From Atopsyche davidsoni (Eukaryota; Arthropoda; Insecta; Trichoptera; Hydrobiosidae), in assembly GCA_022113835.1 (NCBI GenBank), contig JAILWY010000012.1:14260001-14324000 (forward strand): 64,000 nucleotides of DNA, read 5' to 3'. The position numbers and the translations under genes are program-made. Below are positions 11,022-21,765 of the stretch, piece by piece; position 1 is the first letter of the stretch, and the number at the start of each line of letters is the position of its first letter. A model generated the notes under the pieces. The model made no database searches. It saw nothing but the letters and a program-made list of their open reading frames with translations, and had not been told where the DNA came from.

Positions 11022-11681
11022 TTAAAGTGGGAAAATATTTAATATAGGCGATGAGAATGGGAAAACAATATTATTAATTAGTGTATTATCTTTTAAGTTA
11101 GACTGTTTACGAATCTCCAATATTTCAAGATTATTAAGTGTTGAACCTCTCTGTGTGTATCTATGTAGAATATCAAATCCACCATTATATGTATGATCTG
11201 ATTCAATGAGATGGTTTGCAAATTCAGAGTAATTATTAGTTTTTAAACAACTTAAATGTTCTTTTAAGCGAATCTTAAAATTACGTGCTGTTTGGCCTAT
11301 ATAGGACAAAGGACAATCATTACATCTAATTCTATAAATTCCTGATAACTGCATCGGATTGATTTTATCTTTATTATTTAGAATGAATTTACCTAAGCTA
11401 TTATTTGTATAATAAGCTGGTTTATAGTAGTGGGGTAGAAAGTTAGCTAATTTTATCGACGGGGATCCTATATATATTAGTTTTTTAAACAAAGTTTTTT
11501 GGTTATCTTTAACGTATGGGTACAAAAATTCATGTTTGGTTTTGGATTTTAATTTATTATTAAGTATATGTTGAATTATTATAGGATTATAACCATTATT
11601 TGAGGCAATTTGTTTTATGAGTTTTAACTCAGTGTTAAAGTGATCAGTACTTAAAGGTAAAGATACTAATCTCTGTAACAT
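11022..11681 (-). CDS. Penelope-like element C-terminal protein with GIY-YIG endonuclease domain (left copy)
   Basis: 219 codons, intact, and identical in sequence to the right-arm copy. Residues 1-110 look like the region after the reverse-transcriptase palm of Penelope-like polymerases (RLVSLPLS, IKQIASNNGYNP). The endonuclease follows: GIY at 114-116, C120 and C123, YIG at 127-129, catalytic-type R138 in the FKIRLKEH stretch, H142, H157 and H163, and a late acidic pair E186/E189. The CxxC plus histidine pattern is the zinc-binding signature specific to Penelope-like endonucleases. The first ATG lies at the truncation point, so it is the end of a longer protein and not a natural start. The RT motifs (YADD block) are missing. 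Known family role: nicks target DNA to prime reverse transcription. Whether this fragment is translated is unknown. Confidence 0.85.
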   Translation of the reverse strand: MLQRLVSLPLSTDHFNTELKLIKQIASNNGYNPIIIQHILNNKLKSKTKHEFLYPYVKDNQKTLFKKLIYIGSPSIKLANFLPHYYKPAYYTNNSLGKFILNNKDKINPMQLSGIYRIRCNDCPLSYIGQTARNFKIRLKEHLSCLKTNNYSEFANHLIESDHTYNGGFDILHRYTQRGSTLNNLEILEIRKQSNLKDNTLINNIVFPFSSPILNIFPL

Positions 11682-11683
11682 AG

Positions 11684-11708
11684 AATTAAAAGATGCTAAT
11701 TTATGTGT
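11684..11708. other. 25-bp spacer at the palindrome centre
   Basis: Unique A/T-rich sequence joining the two truncated copies. Both copies are cut at the same coding position, a few bases before the ATG of the 219-residue frame. Beyond this point the arms do not match. Confidence 0.9.
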
Positions 11709-12370
11709 CTATGTTACAGAGATTAGTATCTTTACCTTTAAGTACTGATCACTTTAACACTGAGTTAAAACTCATAAAACAAATTGCCTCAAATAATGGT
11801 TATAATCCTATAATAATTCAACATATACTTAATAATAAATTAAAATCCAAAACCAAACATGAATTTTTGTACCCATACGTTAAAGATAACCAAAAAACTT
11901 TGTTTAAAAAACTAATATATATAGGATCCCCGTCGATAAAATTAGCTAACTTTCTACCCCACTACTATAAACCAGCTTATTATACAAATAATAGCTTAGG
12001 TAAATTCATTCTAAATAATAAAGATAAAATCAATCCGATGCAGTTATCAGGAATTTATAGAATTAGATGTAATGATTGTCCTTTGTCCTATATAGGCCAA
12101 ACAGCACGTAATTTTAAGATTCGCTTAAAAGAACATTTAAGTTGTTTAAAAACTAATAATTACTCTGAATTTGCAAACCATCTCATTGAATCAGATCATA
12201 CATATAATGGTGGATTTGATATTCTACATAGATACACACAGAGAGGTTCAACACTTAATAATCTTGAAATATTGGAGATTCGTAAACAGTCTAACTTAAA
12301 AGATAATACACTAATTAATAATATTGTTTTCCCATTCTCATCGCCTATATTAAATATTTTCCCACTTTAA
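11693..12370 (+). CDS. Penelope-like element C-terminal protein with GIY-YIG endonuclease domain (right copy)
   Basis: The frame opens six codons further upstream inside the spacer (ATG at 11693), giving 225 residues. From 11711 it is the same 219-residue protein as on the minus strand. Domain order: thumb/linker remnant, GIY (120-122 in this numbering), paired cysteines, YIG, RLKEH, histidines, LEILEI. The GIY-YIG fold is the endonuclease of EN+ Penelope-like retroelements. An upstream RT domain would be expected but is not there. The absence of any substitution changing the protein between arms implies a recent origin, or sequence correction between the arms. Confidence 0.85.
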   Translation: MLIYVSMLQRLVSLPLSTDHFNTELKLIKQIASNNGYNPIIIQHILNNKLKSKTKHEFLYPYVKDNQKTLFKKLIYIGSPSIKLANFLPHYYKPAYYTNNSLGKFILNNKDKINPMQLSGIYRIRCNDCPLSYIGQTARNFKIRLKEHLSCLKTNNYSEFANHLIESDHTYNGGFDILHRYTQRGSTLNNLEILEIRKQSNLKDNTLINNIVFPFSSPILNIFPL

Positions 12371-12866
12371 TTTATTTACTTTGACTATTATTACTATTAT
12401 TATTATTATTATTATTATTATTATCAGTTTATCAATATTGTTATTATTTTATTGATTATTATTATTTTTTTTTTTTTTTGATTATTATTCTTTATTGTTA
12501 TTTTTAGTTTTAATTTAATTTAATTTAATTTATTGTTATATTATTTTATTATTATTATTATTTTATTTTATTATTATTTTTACTTGTTTGACAAACACTA
12601 ATTAAAACTTTGTTGTCCATAAACTTAATTAATTGTATAACCCTCCTCTAATTTTAACTAATTGTATAACCCTCACCTATTTTGCCAAAAATTTTATTGT
12701 TACCAGTATCCTGTTATTTGTATTTAAGCATATGTTATTTCTATATTTTGCTAGTTTAAGTCGTGCATCTGATGATGACCTGGTTATAAGGTTGAAACTA
12801 GTAATGCAAATAATAAAATAAACTCAATGTGAAGATATAAATAAAAAGTTTACTTATTTCATTATA
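11709..12866 (+). repeat. Right arm of the giant inverted repeat
   Basis: Begins CTATGTTACAGAG and ends TTATTTCATTATA at 12866, where similarity to the left arm stops and the target duplication begins. It lacks the left tail. Confidence 0.95.
12764..12808 (+). ncRNA. Minimal type I hammerhead ribozyme motif, right terminus
   Basis: Stem I TGCAT (12764-12768) pairs with ATGCA (12804-12808). The core is CTGATGA (12769-12775), stem II ACCT/AGGT encloses a short loop, and GAAA begins at 12794. A very short stem III (A-C / G-T around a two-base loop) follows, then GTA with predicted cleavage after 12803. An outer extension of stem I, AGTTTA (12753-12758) with TAAACT (12819-12824), leaves an internal loop, which is where type I hammerheads make tertiary contacts. 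Hammerheads with a tiny stem III are known in the terminal repeats of Penelope-like elements and usually act as dimers. Cleavage itself is inferred. Confidence 0.78.
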
Positions 12867-12877
12867 GTTATTGAAAT

Positions 12878-13580
12878 TTTAAAATTTAATAACAAGGTTC
12901 GAAAAGGTCGAGCCAACAGAACAACACCTGGCAACAATTTTCACAATTTAATTAAATATAACAACGTAATATTTGTACTTAAGAAAAATAAATTTATCGA
13001 GGAACACCTGTTAACATAACCAATTATATTACAATTTCTTTTAATATTGTTACAGGAGACATCCGGATTGGATCAACTAAATAAGGAGTCCAAAACAGCT
13101 GATTCAAAAAGATTTATAAGCAACAAGCAGGTGTTTTACAGAATGTATGTCTCTTGTAACGGATAATGTAATTATTTGTATAAGAACTTAAGAACAAATA
13201 GCAACATGCGTTACGTAGACGCAATGTTCGTAGTTGCATATATTTTATTGAAAACACGAAAAGTGTAAAATTGTGAATAAGTAAAATAATTATTTAAAAA
13301 TTTAACAATGCATTTAGAATCACAGAGAAAAACATCACGTTATGACTGCCGTAAACGGCCTAAATATACAAACCGTTCGGTCTCAGAAGGCATGAAATAT
13401 ACATTTTTTTAAATATGACCCTGGCCGTAAAAAAATACTCAAACTATTGGGATATGTTATAGCATTCAGAGAACCTTTTCTGCGTCGCCACATGTCGCAA
13501 ATAAATAACGCCTTTTTACAACTGCGATCCTGAAAATTCCGAGAGAGGGAAAATTACGCCGACGAGCTGGCAAAAAACCG
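12878..13580. other. AT-rich spacer, no gene seen
   Basis: Ordinary spacer after the Penelope-like insertion. A more balanced segment begins near 13320. No feature was recognised. Confidence 0.5.
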
Positions 13581-13812
13581 CGTAAAAAACTAGCTAGATT
13601 TGTGGGTTTTATGAATGTTTATTACGAGCCGCGTGACCGTTGGGTGGACAGAATGAGATAATTATCGGGTTTGCACGAAGGTTCTGCGATTACCGAAGTC
13701 AACTTAAAAGCACCGAGTGAAGCACTTAAAAATACTCCGTAAAAACTGGCAAGATTTGTGGGATATGCGAATGTCTACTACGACCAGCGTGATGGATGGA
13801 CAGAATGATATT
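13581..13812 (+). repeat. Diverged direct repeat, two units
   Basis: 13581-13660 and 13738-13812 align over about 75 bases. Shared blocks include CGTAAAAA, AGATTTGTGGG, ATGAATGT/GCGAATGT, TTACGA/CTACGA, CGTGA and GGACAGAATGA. Divergence is substantial, so the duplication is old. Function unknown. Confidence 0.6.
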
Positions 13813-13855
13813 CTTATTCTGATCGCTTGGAGATATTAGGCTACTACACACGGGG

Positions 13856-13952
13856 CAACAAATTGCACAAGGGTATAGCCATATACCAGGTAATATCAGC
13901 GAAATCTCACAAAAGCTACTGGTATAGGTCTACACCCTTGAGCAATTTGTTG
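13856..13952. ncRNA. Long imperfect hairpin, microRNA-precursor-like
   Basis: Two 34-base arms (13856-13889 and 13919-13952) are complementary apart from four positions, with a 29-base loop. The arms begin CAACAAATTGC and end GCAATTTGTTG. The length of about 97 bases, stem length and scattered mismatches fit a pre-miRNA. They also fit a small foldback element, and no flanking duplication is obvious. I recognise no known microRNA seed. Confidence 0.4.
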
Positions 13953-15839
13953 ACCGCGACAGAAATTAGTTGCTTCGTGTGTGAAGCGCTATGGTAGTCA
14001 TGAATGTCAACTTGGTGATCCCCCTGCACCAGAGCCTTTTTTTTTTTAGATGTACAGGACTCATTAAGTCCCAAAATGCTTTTAGTATCCTCTATGAATA
14101 TTTTAAAATATAACGAGAATGCAAACTTCATTGAAATTGAGCTCTAGGCATTGTATTTGAATGACTTCGCGATTCAGTGGCTGCCACAAGTTTTTTCGAC
14201 AGTGGGGTCCGGGTTTAAATGCAAGTGTAGTTCAAATGGCGCTTCCTTGTGCACATTTAAGCTGCACCAGTGTGCTGCATAGTCATATGCAATACCTAGA
14301 ATATTACAAAAAAATCTGCATAAAATCATATAAAGGTTGCAAAACCACTTAGTTAAAATTAACTGCTCTACCTTTAATAACAGTTAGAATTTCGTAAAAA
14401 TATATATTACAATATACATCGTTGAGTTCAAGGGACGATATCCATGCATTTATCATTCTAGACAAAAAAATGGTTGAATTTCCAACAGCACTCAGGGCGG
14501 GGATGCCATAGAACTGGATATACCGTGACATGGTTTTGATTTATCCGACACACTTGTCGCGGATCAAAACGTTATTTACGATCGCAAAAATAGCAAAAAA
14601 CTAACAAATTAAATGTGCTGAATTTATGGATGTTTTTTGCCCATTTACCAACAGATGCTCGCAAAAATACAGACCGAGAATAAAAGGATCTCGTTATCTT
14701 GAAATACGCTCGTCGGGATGAAAAGATACTTGTTTTTATTCATTAATCATACTTGCAAACGATAAAATCTTCTAACAATACTAATATTCTATATGGTTAC
14801 ATGTAAATATATTTTTAAAATATTATTTGCATTACTGAAAATGAGATATAATATTAGAAATCTTTTAATAAAAAAAACGTTTTAAATTTCTGATTTATTT
14901 CAAAAAGATGTATTTACATTTGTATAAAATACTGCTATAACTATTCACCAAAACATTTGTACAAGTGTAAAGAAAACTATTTTGAATGTTTAAAGGTAAA
15001 TAAATATTATAATAATTAAAATACTTGAACAAAAGATAAAAATCATTTTTAAACTAACTAAAATAACAAAATATTAAAATCCTCAAATAGTTTATAATAC
15101 AATATAAGGAAATTGATACGAATGTACTTAGTAAGGCGTGTGGAATGCGGGTAAGTGAAACTGGATGCGTTCTATTTTCGGCTAGTGGCAAGTGACCGAC
15201 TTGAAGCCTTTTCCTGAAGCACTCCTGCTGAGAGGCTTGGACCATAAAGCCTGAGAAGACCCGCGCAAACACCTGACAGGAAGTGACCCTGGTACCCTCG
15301 GGATGTCGGGCATCTCGACTTCCTTACAGCTTCAGCCTCTTTATGTCTTCCATACGGAAGTCGCTCCTGAAATAAAAAAAAGGTCTCAATTTACAATTTT
15401 TCAAAGAGAAAAGACAAAAATTTGGGAAAAAATAAACCGAATCTGGGTCAAAGTAAACTAACTTTACAAATTTAATTTTAATGTTTGTAAAAAAATCTTT
15501 AAAAAGGTATTCAATCATCTTGTTATTTATCACACTAATCTTTGTCAATGAAAGTTTGCTTTTTCTTCATGCGATTAAATTTCTGAATGATTTAGAAATT
15601 TGATTAAAAAAATATCCTGAATTGTATTTTTATTAAAAAAGTATTAATGTCGGGCGATAATCGCGACACACGTGCGCTGTACGCACAAAAACAGGGCGCT
15701 AAACATAAAAAAAAAAAAAAAAACAAACAAACAAACAACGCCCCAAAAAAACACAACATATTAAGCATCAGGCAACATGACAAAAAGCGCAGCCGGGGCT
15801 GTAAAAGCCGTAACGCGTAAATCATAAAATAAAAATTAA
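13953..15839. other. Mostly AT-rich spacer with one balanced patch
   Basis: No gene recognised. A GC-richer patch covers about 15110-15370. An A-run with AAAC repeats lies at 15708-15738. Confidence 0.5.
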
Positions 15840-16140
15840 AAGGCCGTCATCGCGGCGCGGCGCGACTCCCGCGGACCTCGCGGACACGCTCGGACAACGC
15901 CGAGAGCGCAGCGTGTGGTACCCTTTAAACGGGGCCCGGTACCCTTGAGAGAGCGGTTTAGAAAATCAAAAAAAAAAATACCCCGCATCAGGTGACAAAC
16001 ACATCTGACCGCGTCGCCTGGCCGGGCAACAAAGGCGGCCGTAAAACAAAGTCTCCAATTTTTACCCCCGAAAACGCGAAAACCTTTCAGCGAGCGATTT
16101 TTCCGCCCACCCCCTCCTGCTCGGGACTAACAAGGGGCTA
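15840..16140. promoter_or_regulatory. GC-rich island
   Basis: CpG-dense, with GCGGCGCGGCGCG, GGTACCCTTTAAACGGGGCCCGGTACCC-type palindromic blocks split over 15918-15945, and CCGGGCAACAAAGGCGGCC. No coding frame is preserved across it. Candidate conserved regulatory block. Confidence 0.4.
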
Positions 16141-16989
16141 GAAAGCATAATGAAACGGGATGTTTGCGAAGGCCGCCGAACAGAATGTGTGGAAAATATT
16201 ATCACATTGTTCGTTGCACTGATTATTTGACTTTGTAAAATATGTTGTATTCGGAAAGGTTGAGCGTTTTTTTATGTTTGTTCTGCGACGGCAACGCTTT
16301 GAATTTAATTTGGAAAATAAAAATACACAAGCGGTTATCATTCGCCGCATTAAAACATTAAAACAAAGGCTTTTTACATTTGCCACAAATCTATGTTATT
16401 TGAGAATACAAACACAATTAAAACAAATTGAAAGTGTAATATTCAATATCCATTCAGTTAATTAACTCGTTTATTAATTTAAACAGCGGCACGATCAAAT
16501 AACGGCTTCCCTAAAATATGTATTTTAGAATATACAAAATAAATAGGTTCGTGAAAATAGTAAAATAAAATGACAATCATTTTAAGAATAATTAATATTT
16601 GATTTAACTTATTTGATACTTTTTTTTACAAAGACGATATTTACATTATAACTTGATAGCATAAGTTTATAAAATCTATATTTATATATTGAAAGTGATT
16701 TTTCTGGATTTGCTATATTCCTTCAAAATACACAAAAATGGTATATTATGAAATACCAACATTCCAACATATATTGGGATTATGAATAAATGACTATTTA
16801 CTTATTGCTTACCGGATATAGGCAAGTTAATATAAACCCGGTTTGAATTCAAATCAAAAATAAATGTCAATATAAAATATAACAAAAGTGAAAAAGTTTT
16901 TTAACTTAGAAACTCAAAACAAAAGATTGACATTATAAATATCGGTCTACATGAAAAACCAATTAGTTTCACTTTTGTTTTAAATTGCG
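16141..16989. other. AT-rich spacer, no gene seen
   Basis: Frames on both strands near 16138-16465 overlap and have no similarity to known proteins. Confidence 0.5.
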
Positions 16990-17360
16990 CAAAACAGTTT
17001 CAGGCCCTTGGGGGTGGTGAATTATCTATGAAACACAAACTCCGAGTGAAGAATTTCAATCTCGCCGAGTCCGCGGGCCACGGGGCCCCGCCCAGGGATA
17101 AGATCGACGTCCGCTGCACGGCGCGATATTTATGGCTCAATTTGCGGTCGACTGTCAGATATAAATTATGGCTTACATCTCAGTTTCTAACGAAGAGTCG
17201 GTCGGGTCGCAAAAACAGATATTTCATAATGATGGGCGCGGTGCTGGATCGATGGCTTTGCAAATTAGGACGCCCCGAGCGGCCCGGTCCTACTGTCGGA
17301 GGCGATCGGAAATTGTGCGCCTCGTTGCTAATTGTCAGTCGAAGATTTATTCGAAGTTTA
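16990..17360. promoter_or_regulatory. GC-rich island with overlapping frames on both strands
   Basis: Three overlapping frames (17028-17369 plus, 17168-17395 plus, 17180-17401 minus) coexist, which is the pattern of low-stop GC-rich DNA rather than a gene. It contains CGGGGCCCCGCCC and GATATTTATGGC. Candidate conserved non-coding element. Confidence 0.4.
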
Positions 17361-17940
17361 GTGAAATAGTTATCTACTTTCTCATTATATTTTAAAACCA
17401 TTGGATTCGTTTGTGATACTCAATATTTAAACACACCACTTAATGTCTGGAAGATTCCACACATCTTTGGTTGTGAGTGCTTTTCGCCTTTGTCAAGTCT
17501 GAAAAATTCAGAAATGACGCAACCGTGAACGTTCATAATCTGGCTATTAGTATTCGTTGTTTAAAAAAAAGTTTTTTAATTATTAATGTACAAATGTACT
17601 GTTTTATTTGCCACTTAATAATAAATGGAAACTTAATCATTACTAAAACTATTTTCTATCGATTGAATTAATATTTTTTTGTGTGTTTATCAATACAAAC
17701 GTATTATATGCCATTTATATAAACTAGTCAACTAATAATTAATAACTATATGAAATTCTATAAAATTGTGTCATATTTTATGAGTTGGTAGTTATTTATT
17801 CAAAACGCAATTTTTTTTGTTTCTCATTTTTATTCACAATTGAAATTTGACAATATTTATTATTAAATATTTAAAAAAAACGCATTTATAAACATTTCTT
17901 CAAAGTCATCGATCCACACATAAAACGACGATTTAAAGTC
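17361..17940. other. AT-rich spacer, no gene seen
   Basis: A/T-rich throughout, with no supported feature. Confidence 0.5.
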
Positions 17941-17950
17941 ACAAAAAATT

Positions 17951-18040
17951 AACGGTACTCAGGTGAGATTTAAACCCTCAGCTGCCGACTATCGTGCCGC
18001 GACGATGTGTCCAATTCGTCTACCATGGCTCTGCGACTGA
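17951..18040 (-). repeat. tRNA-like relic (SINE head or tRNA pseudogene)
   Basis: On the minus strand an A-box-like AGCCATGGTAGACG (18030-18017) is followed about 40 bases later by a B-box-like GGGTTTAAATCTC (17977-17965) in a T-arm-like context. The acceptor ends do not pair, and the B-box departs from GGTTCNANNCC. It differs from the SINE family at 6.6-8.0 kb. Confidence 0.45.
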
Positions 18041-18379
18041 ATAAATTTAAATCAATAAATCAACAATTATTTTTTTATTATTATTTGCAATTGGATATTG
18101 ATATACCTAGTGACCCGCCGATCGCTTTAAAATGAATTATGTATATATACTTTTGTGAAACATACTCATATTTTCAGCTAAAAAAAATATGCTTTGTACA
18201 GCCTACAATCATTGTGTATTAAAAAGTAATAAAAGCTTCATTATAAAACAACAAAAAAATATTCTTTAACAAAAACTATACAGAGAACAAAGAAAAATGT
18301 AAAAAATTAATTGATAATTTATTCATAAAACGCTAAAGCAAGAGTTAAAATATCCCGAGTTACACAATAAATCAGTTCG
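18041..18379. other. AT-rich spacer, no gene seen
   Basis: A/T-rich throughout; nothing supported. Confidence 0.5.
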
Positions 18380-18680
18380 GCTAGCAACATTTTTCAGAGC
18401 GGAACAAATCCCACACCGGAGAAGGAAATTTAAAAGCGTGTATTATTTTGTATGGTTTATATCGTGTATTGAAGTCGGACAGGCTAGCCGCAATAATACA
18501 CCGCATGGACCATAACCCGACTGATGAAAACCTCTTAGCAAGCCGAGCGGACGGATCAGCCAACCTCCGTGTAAACCAGTGCCTCCGAAACCGACGGTCC
18601 GCGGGCCGCACCAACCGTTCGACGCCTCAGGTTTCAGCAGTTGTGGTGTTCTCCGCACGTTCCAACAGGTAGCAACAAAT
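18380..18680. promoter_or_regulatory. GC-rich island
   Basis: Overlapping frames on both strands and no recognisable protein. It ends in CCAACAG|GTAGCA, which resembles a splice donor context on the plus strand, but no matching exon can be argued. Confidence 0.35.
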
Positions 18681-20738
18681 ATTTTATTTTTGAAGTCGGT
18701 TAAATCGCATAACAAAAATATATTTTGAAGATCTCTTGCTTATTTTTATTTAATATTATAAGTTTTCCATACAGAGTGTAAAAACTGCATCCCTGTCCAA
18801 AGAAAAAACCCAAGAACTTATTTGATAAATAACTTATATTTTATGTCGGTCCCCTGTCTAATGAATAAAGGTGGAGGAACACTGGATACAGACAACACCA
18901 CTTTTCAATTTTAAAGCTACAGTTTTACGATGCTTTAAAAATAAATCCTTTTGGGATAAAGCAATAATAGTTCAATTTTTTTAGTTCTAAAAATCTTTTT
19001 TAAATTAAAAACAAAAAAAAACCCATTGCCTTTTCAATTATGGAAAATTGTGTAAAATATAAAATATTTGTGGCTCAATATTCAATTGGAATATTTAGTT
19101 TGTTGACTCTTGTCATGATATATCTGTAGACCGTTGTAATCAAGCTAACTGACATTTAAAATTGTTCGTTTATATTAATATTGTAGAGGTCTCTAAAAAT
19201 AAAATCTTTTTAAAAAATCAAGTATATTTGTGGCTTTTAGATAAAATTTATATGTCGAAGGTTGAAGCATTTACCACGATATTCCGCCATTTTCGTCTGA
19301 TAATAGTCATGTAGGTAATTGCTTCTCTTATTCACGACCGTAAGGGATTTATGTAGTGTGACATCTCGAGAGTAATTCAGAATCACTCTCTTCGTCCATT
19401 AGTTGACCTTCGCACAAGTCACAAAATTTCCCCCTTTCTTCCTGCGACTTAAGTCGATTTACTCTTCCATAACATTCGCGGCACGCATCTATACGATGTA
19501 TACACGAACTTCGCCATCATGTATGTTCTTAGAAATTTCTTATTATTTATAAATTAAATTCACATTATTAAACGTTAGAAGCATTAGACATATAATAAAA
19601 CGAAAGTATATAAAAAACTTTTTTAAATGTATTTTCAAGAGCTTTCTTGCTAATTATATCATGGTTACATTTATGTAAAACATTTCACATTTTAATAGCG
19701 TTCCAAGGCTTTATTTTGTTGCGTCAAAAATTTCAAACTACATATTAACATTGTTTAATAACTTCCGAGTCACAATTTATCATCTGTGATATCGACTATC
19801 AAACGTAGAAGGCGGCACATCTCCGTGAAAGTTATGCCTAAAATATGGTAAAGTTAGAGCGCCAAACAACAATACAATAATGTAAATATATATTACGTTC
19901 GCCGCCGCAGTTTCCACTTATGATGAAGTCAACTTTCCAAGAAACATGAACTCTGTATTGCGAAATATGCTTCTTCTAAGAAAGACAAAGAAGAAATGTT
20001 ACCTTCATAACGATAAGCAAAGATTTAAAGATGACATATATTGATAATATCTGAATAACATTACAAAGTACATATATGGTAGTATTACTTTTGATATACT
20101 GTGTGTGTGTTTGTATTTTTATTTAAATATTAATAAAACGGAGAGTTTTTAAGATATCGCTATCGTTGATAAATACTCTCGAATTAAAATCATTGACCTC
20201 GCGTGATTTATCGACTACCAAACCCACTCAGTAAATATTTTTTGTGTTTTAGGTAAATTATTAAAAAAAACCAATGAAAACGTGTTCGCAAGTATTTTGC
20301 GAGACACGCATATTTTAATTTCTATTTTTTAAGTAACAATACTTTAAACACCTATAATCGAACAATTTCTCCGTTGAGTGCGGGTTGGATAAAATTATTT
20401 TGATATTTTTTAAAAAACCTACAGCCGTTCAATAACTCACGTTAGAGTAAAAACAACTGAAGAAAATTCAAATCAATGCGTGTGTTACATCTTCTATTTG
20501 ATTAAAAATTATTATTTTCAGAATAAAAAAGAGTTGAAAAACTTAAGATTAAAAAAATATCCACAAATGTTTTATAGTTATGTCTACTTGAGTAATCAAC
20601 ACAGTATTATTAAACTGATCTTTTTTGTAAACTGATCGTGATCATCGAGCAGAAAAGTCATTATTTTTTCACGAAAAATCAAATACAGTCCCATTACAAA
20701 TCTCAAATGACGAATATTATAATTAAAAGCATTCCAAT
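18681..20738. other. AT-rich spacer, no gene seen
   Basis: Long A/T-rich stretch with slightly more balanced DNA at 19260-19510 and 19740-19990. No gene, RNA or mobile element recognised. Confidence 0.5.
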
Positions 20739-21015
20739 GTGCCTCGACTCAACAAGCTGTCGTCGGGTTCGGTAGTTTCCAGGCAATCTGTCTCCGGCTT
20801 ATCAGGCCGGCTTCTCGTTCCGGCGTATTGGCACGGCGGCGGGGCGTTTGTTTTCGCGGAGGCGTGGAGCACTTTGCGGGATATTAATAAACATGAAGAC
20901 TGTGTATCTTCCGAATCCTCCGGCGAAACGCGAGTATAAAAATAAACAATAATCTAGAAGTAACAAGGCAACCTGCGGGGGCCGAGGCGCGCGAGATAAA
21001 TAAGAATAACCGAGG
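20739..21015. promoter_or_regulatory. GC-rich island
   Basis: Contains GGCACGGCGGCGGGGCG and GGGGGCCGAGGCGCGCGAG. A 66-codon plus frame and an 85-codon minus frame overlap; neither is recognisable. Candidate conserved non-coding element. Confidence 0.4.
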
Positions 21016-21561
21016 AAATCGAAATGCTCCCGGCTTTTGAGCTCTGTTTTAAAAACCAACGCGTAACCTTAAGTAAGGATAGATAAAAAAAAATTAATAA
21101 TATTTCAAATAAAAAATACTACGATCAATGTGAACAAAAAAAACATATGCCAGTCAACTGTTTGTTTTCCGATAATTTTATGTGCTTTGTAAATTTACCC
21201 GAAAACATCAATTATGAATATTATTTTTGTAATAACCAATAAAGTATATATATATATACTATGTAAGAAAATAAACACATTTATTTAATACGGCATTAAA
21301 AGCTATGATCTGTGAACCGACAAAGAATTGCGAAGAATTTTTTCCCGTACACAAACAAATCTTTTCACTTCAACACAATCGTCTATTTTAACACACTAAA
21401 GGCGCGGCGGGTACTAGTAACCGTTTCGCGGACTACTGTCTGAAGGCGGGGCGCGTATTAATACGTTTTTGAATGTGTTTACTCTAAAAGCGGCATAAGG
21501 TCATTTTATTCTTTAGGTTTACAGCTCGAAATACTTATAATAGAAATAGTAACTTCTACCA
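21016..21561. other. Spacer with a short GC-richer patch
   Basis: A/T-rich with a (TA)n run at about 21246-21262 and a GC-richer patch at 21395-21460. Confidence 0.45.
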
Positions 21562-21765
21562 ATGCTGTCCAGTGATTCTGAACAAAGTGACAATGAAGAA
21601 GTGGAGTGGTCAGAGAATAACAATCCTCCAATTATTGAACAATTTTTAGGACAAAGTGGTGTTATTGTGATGCCAAGTAATCCGCAAAGTGTGTATGAAG
21701 TGGTTCAACTTTTTATAGAAAACGATTTATTTGACTACATGCAAATCAAAGAGTGTATAGACTAG
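21562..21765 (+). pseudogene. piggyBac-type transposase N-terminal fragment
   Basis: 67 codons from an ATG. The product starts with an acidic, serine-rich stretch (SSDSEQSDNEE). It then reads FLGQSGV near residues 28-34 and NPQSVYEVVQLFIENDLFDY near 40-58. This resembles the entry into the DDE_Tnp_1_7 domain of piggyBac transposases, where a G-h-P...hF...h..hh block precedes the ETNRYA motif. The frame diverges just where that motif should come, ending in MQIKECID and a stop. The catalytic aspartates (normally hundreds of residues downstream) are missing. It is a truncated relic, not an active gene. Confidence 0.5.

Larger units (their letters stand above)
10521..11683 (-). repeat. Left arm of the giant inverted repeat
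   Basis: Reverse complement of 11709-12866. Matching positions sum to 23387 in the outer part and 23392 in the inner part, so one net indel of 5 bp separates them. It lies in the A-rich and TAA-repeat tract between 10754 and 11022. Confidence 0.95.
10466..12877. mobile_element. Penelope-like element: inverted dimer of two 5'-truncated copies, with target duplication
   Basis: A giant palindrome: left arm 10521-11683 (element in minus orientation), right arm 11709-12866 (plus orientation), 25-bp spacer. The arms are nearly identical; the visible length difference is about 5 bp, in the A-rich/TAA-repeat region. Each arm reads, from centre outwards, the endonuclease coding end, an A/T microsatellite 3' UTR and a terminal sequence with a hammerhead motif. 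A left-only tail of about 42 bases (from 10479, GTTGTTGAGGGACAAGGC) also starts the related insertions at 2.2 and 55.6 kb. The flanks share TAGTTATTGAAAT (10466-10478 and 12865-12877), a target-site duplication. The GIY-YIG endonuclease, inverted or partial copies, terminal repeats and a short one-sided extension are known traits of Penelope-like elements. The reverse transcriptase is absent, so this copy cannot move on its own. Confidence 0.9.

Noticed and set aside
12633..12821. 62-codon frames at 12633-12821 (+) and 10566-10754 (-) as genes
   Set aside because: They are the same inverted-repeat sequence and lie across the hammerhead motif in the untranslated end of the Penelope-like element.
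17028..17369. 113-codon frame as a gene
   Set aside because: Overlapped by another plus frame and a minus frame in the same GC-rich island, with no recognisable similarity and no codon-like bias visible.
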